Assembly (NCBI RefSeq): GCF_000972845.2 | Contig: NC_040018.1 | Location: forward strand, 20,233,868 to 20,297,867 | Reading direction: 5' to 3' | Origin: Larimichthys crocea | Lineage: Eukaryota > Chordata > Actinopteri > Sciaenidae | DNA length: 64,000 bases | Part shown: piece by piece, positions 61,161 through 64,000 of the stretch | Layout of the letters: each line of letters begins with the position of its first letter | Position numbering within the stretch: the stretch's first letter is position 1 | The notes under the pieces: generated by a model | Told to the model about the DNA's origin: nothing | Database searches by the model: none | What the model saw: only the letters and a program-made list of their open reading frames with translations | Program-made: the position numbers and the translations under genes

Positions 61161-64000
61161 GTCTTGACTGTTTGACTTCATCCTATATCTTCTTGTTGCT
61201 TCCCTCCCCTTTCCTCTGTGGCCCTGTCAGTGGATTAATGAAACGTTATTTGGGAATGATGCGGTTAGATGGCATCATCTGTCGATGTAGATGGGGTGAA
61301 AATTCAAATAATGAAGGTGATATTTAATCGGTCTGTTGTTTATTCTAAAATCCACGTCCGATGCAAAACACAGCCGATTCCACAAATGTCCCATTGCTCT
61401 CATTCACACCTTCCCTATGTTGTTATGCATAACGCTCAACATGAACGCATGTGAGCAATGCTGTTGTTTCACACTGAGCAAATTGCGATGAGACTGCTTC
61501 TCGTCATGCCGGCCAAAAGAAATGGTAATATTTTGATTTATGAGGGAAGACAATCTGTTGTGATATTGGCTGGTTTCCTAAGGCTGCAGGCAGATATTTC
61601 ACTGTTGGGAAATACATAGGTTAGGAGAAGGGAGGCAGAATGTAGCTGAGAATGGGCGTGAGGGCAATATGATCTGAGGATGCACACACCCTCACATGCT
61701 CATCCACCCCGCTGGTACCATTCGCTTGTCTCTCAGAGCAGCAAATGCATGCTTAAGAGCAACCATGCACGGAGACATGCATGTCGCACATGTGTATGTG
61801 TGTGTGTGTGTGTTTGTGCAGGCACGGCTGCACCCACAGAGGCACAGGCATGCACACACCCACATGTGCACTAATCCACACTCGGCCATAATCCATAATC
61901 ATGTGTTCTGGAGACATGACGTAACACATGAGCATCTCTGATCTATGTGCATCCGTTTCTAAAGGTTTGCACAAAATATCCTTACTCTCACCTAGAGATG
62001 ATAAGAGAATGAACAGCACATCACAGCATGTAGTAACCTATAATTGCTTGCAGCATAATAACCTCAAATTGGCATACTTGCGTTTTCATTAGGAGAAAAA
62101 GAGCAGATTGTACTATTGTGAGAAATAGGTTAGCATGCCTCCAGCTGACACTCATTTGTGGCAGATATTGTACAACTGTGAGGAAATGGAGTGTTTCAGA
62201 GCGCTCTGCTAATCTGATGCATTAAGACAAAAAAAAAAAAAAAAAATGGGGGAAATAGTTCCCTGGGTAATAATGCAGGGCCTGGGGAAGCAGTGGCTCA
62301 GAGCACAGGGAGTGGGTGTGGTTGAGGTGCTCCCCCCTTCTCTGGAGGTTTCTCTTGTCTGAGTCACAGAAGGGAGGGGCTCTACCTCAGGACCACAGGA
62401 ATTCCCAGATTTTCTTCTGTCACAACTATTTTTCGGATGCACTTATCTGACTGAGCAAGCAGTTTGCAGAACAAGTTTACAAGATTCTAGACATGTAGTT
62501 AAAGAGTAAGTTACATACGTTTGAAGGTTCAGTGCCTTGCTCAATGGCACATAGTTTCTGAACTGTAAATGGTTGAACAAGCAGCTTATAAGGATGGAAA
62601 AAGAAACACGAAAATCTTGTATATGATTTCTCTGCCTCATAGAACATATAACATGCTCGATCACATCATGTTTATATCTAAAAGCCAATTATATTATGTG
62701 CCAGATTATATGATACAATAACCTCTATACCTATTATAGGGTCTGTTTCTCAGGGCAGAGGGTGTGTGTGAGAGGGCAGATGCAAATAAATGTCTCATCC
62801 TATTATAAAAGCCAATAGCTACTGTCCACTCCTCTCTACATAATGAGTTCTATTACACTGAATATGCTTATATCGTGCTTCAATTTGAACCCAACATGCA
62901 GTCTTATTTTCACATGCACATGTCACCGTGGCTCTAAATAAATGGTACCATTTCATTTGTAGCACCTTTGCTGCGGAGTCTGCTCACAGAGCCATTTCTT
63001 TGTAGATTATGGGGTCAAAATGATAAAACATGCACAAGTGGGATAAGGTGATCTAGTTATCTGTCATCCTTTTCTCTTAATTCTTGCATCATTACGCTCT
63101 AATGGGACGATACAGACGATACCTCGTGGGTATTATCAAGTCATTTGCGTATCAACTCTAGCTCTGGAAGAGGATGAATGCTTAATTTGTCAAACCTTAA
63201 CATGGAGATGTCAGGTTGTTGGCTGTGTAAAGAGAAAGGCAGCTCCCTAATTGGTAATCAACACTCATTAAGCACTAGTACTCTTTTAGTGTGATTTGTC
63301 CAGACAGAGTGCAGTCACAGTGCTTTATATAAGTGATGTTCCAGTCACTGCTACACTGAACAGAGACATCCTAGATGCTGCAAGCCATGATTGTAGCCAA
63401 GTTTAGTTTAGTTTCATTAAATACATTACAACAATTGCGTTACAAGTGTATTAAGATAATTAGTCCAAATTAACAAGCAGTCATTGTTAGGTACATTTGT
63501 TGTAGGGTGTCATATGATAAAGCCATAATGGTTGAGTCATTCAACACGATGCAGCTTTAAAAAAAAGCTGAAAATGTTATACACAACTTACTTCTCTGAA
63601 GCAAGATCTATTTTTTTATATAATCATTAACAGAATCTGAACTTATAACTAAATGGATTATGAACTTTACAGAACTTGAAAAATTCCTATTCTAAGCAAT
63701 AGAGACCCTCAAACCTTGAATGAAGATATGTTCAGGATGAGTGGACAGTAGACCCAAGAAGTAATTAAAGTATTTTGGATTTGCAATTCAAAGAAATAAT
63801 TTAAGTACAATCTTGAAAACTGAGCCATGTATGGTTTATATCTTAAACCCAATTCTTGAATAAGAATATTCATAAAAAATTCAAAATATTTCTCCTGATC
63901 AAATAACATCAACAAACCACACTACGTATATACAATATTAATTTGTCCTTGCATTTGCAGCTATTAATAATGTAGTAAGCCTCTTTTATTTTTTCTTTCT
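61091..64000 (+). other. Inferred first intron, continuing past the window
   Basis: After the donor, the sequence returns to AT-rich non-coding DNA through the right edge. It includes a GT/CA-rich imperfect inverted repeat (about 61785-61871) and an A-homopolymer at about 62228-62246. No second exon is recognisable, and none of the ORFs here has a domain. If the exon call is wrong, this is simply intergenic. Confidence 0.35.
61785..61871. repeat. Purine-pyrimidine alternating imperfect inverted repeat
   Basis: CACATGTGTATGTGTG on the left pairs with CACACACCCACATGTG on the right with two mismatches, around a loop that itself contains GTGCAGGCACGGCTGCAC. Alternating purine-pyrimidine runs of this kind can adopt Z-DNA. 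Confidence 0.55.

Noticed and set aside
60916..61167. 83-codon plus ORF crossing the splice donor at 61090
   Set aside because: It reads through a strong donor into the inferred intron and has no recognisable domain.
60732..61181. 149-codon minus-strand ORF over the CpG island
   Set aside because: Proline/serine-rich low-complexity reading of GC-rich promoter DNA plus a GA array. No domain, and the plus-strand donor argues for the opposite orientation.
1..64000. CRISPR arrays, operons, phage or plasmid functions
   Set aside because: Composition, microsatellites and retroelements are those of a vertebrate nuclear genome. No regularly spaced repeats with unique spacers are present.

Overview
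This window looks like nuclear DNA from a teleost (ray-finned) fish. The evidence is indirect: AT-rich single-copy sequence, long (AC)n/(GT)n, (GA)n and (CATA)n arrays, and a set of interspersed repeats typical of fish genomes. These include L2-type LINE tails, a LINE with a restriction-like endonuclease, a Tc1-like transposon, a DIRS-like tyrosine recombinase remnant, and a dispersed repeat built of short degenerate units. I found no intact host protein-coding gene, tRNA, rRNA or CRISPR array. Nearly all ORFs longer than 60 codons are chance frames or readings of microsatellites. The window is best read as a gene desert that ends in a promoter.

Layout. Positions 1-11700 are mostly unremarkable non-coding sequence with a few repeats: an (AC)n array, a 686-bp TTAA-flanked element at 1373-2058, a perfect 16-bp-arm hairpin at 6755-6794, a short terminal-inverted-repeat element with a visible 5-bp target duplication at 8150-8453, and an L2 tail near 9300. 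Positions 11731-13500 are a dense retroelement cluster. It holds a 5'-truncated LINE 3' end with an (AAAT)n tail, a TA-rich array, and the C-terminal part of a DIRS/Ngaro-type tyrosine recombinase, both coding remnants on the minus strand. Positions 13.7-32 kb are largely plain non-coding DNA with microsatellites, L2 fragments and two further copies of the 8150 repeat family. Positions 32058-33264 hold a nearly complete but dead Tc1-like transposon with its TA target duplication, followed at once by a hAT-like end.

Positions 37665-46698 contain the most striking large-scale structure. A block of about 4.2 kb is present twice in direct orientation, separated by about 180 bp that includes a run of ten Ns. 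The second copy differs from the first mainly by scattered single-base deletions plus one 627-bp extra segment. This suggests an unpolished second haplotype or a gap-fill artefact more than an old biological duplication.

Positions 46.7-59 kb return to desert, with a tandem-unit repeat present twice (the second copy split by an L2 tail) and a second, eroded copy of the 1373 element. From about 59.2 kb the character changes. There is a CTCF-like motif, a GC box, two CpG-dense patches, (CA)n/(GA)n arrays, and a GC-rich exon-like segment ending in a strong splice donor at 61090/61091. I infer a plus-strand promoter and untranslated first exon of an unidentified gene whose first intron runs off the right edge of the window.

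Family assignments come from motifs and remembered repeat families, not from searches.
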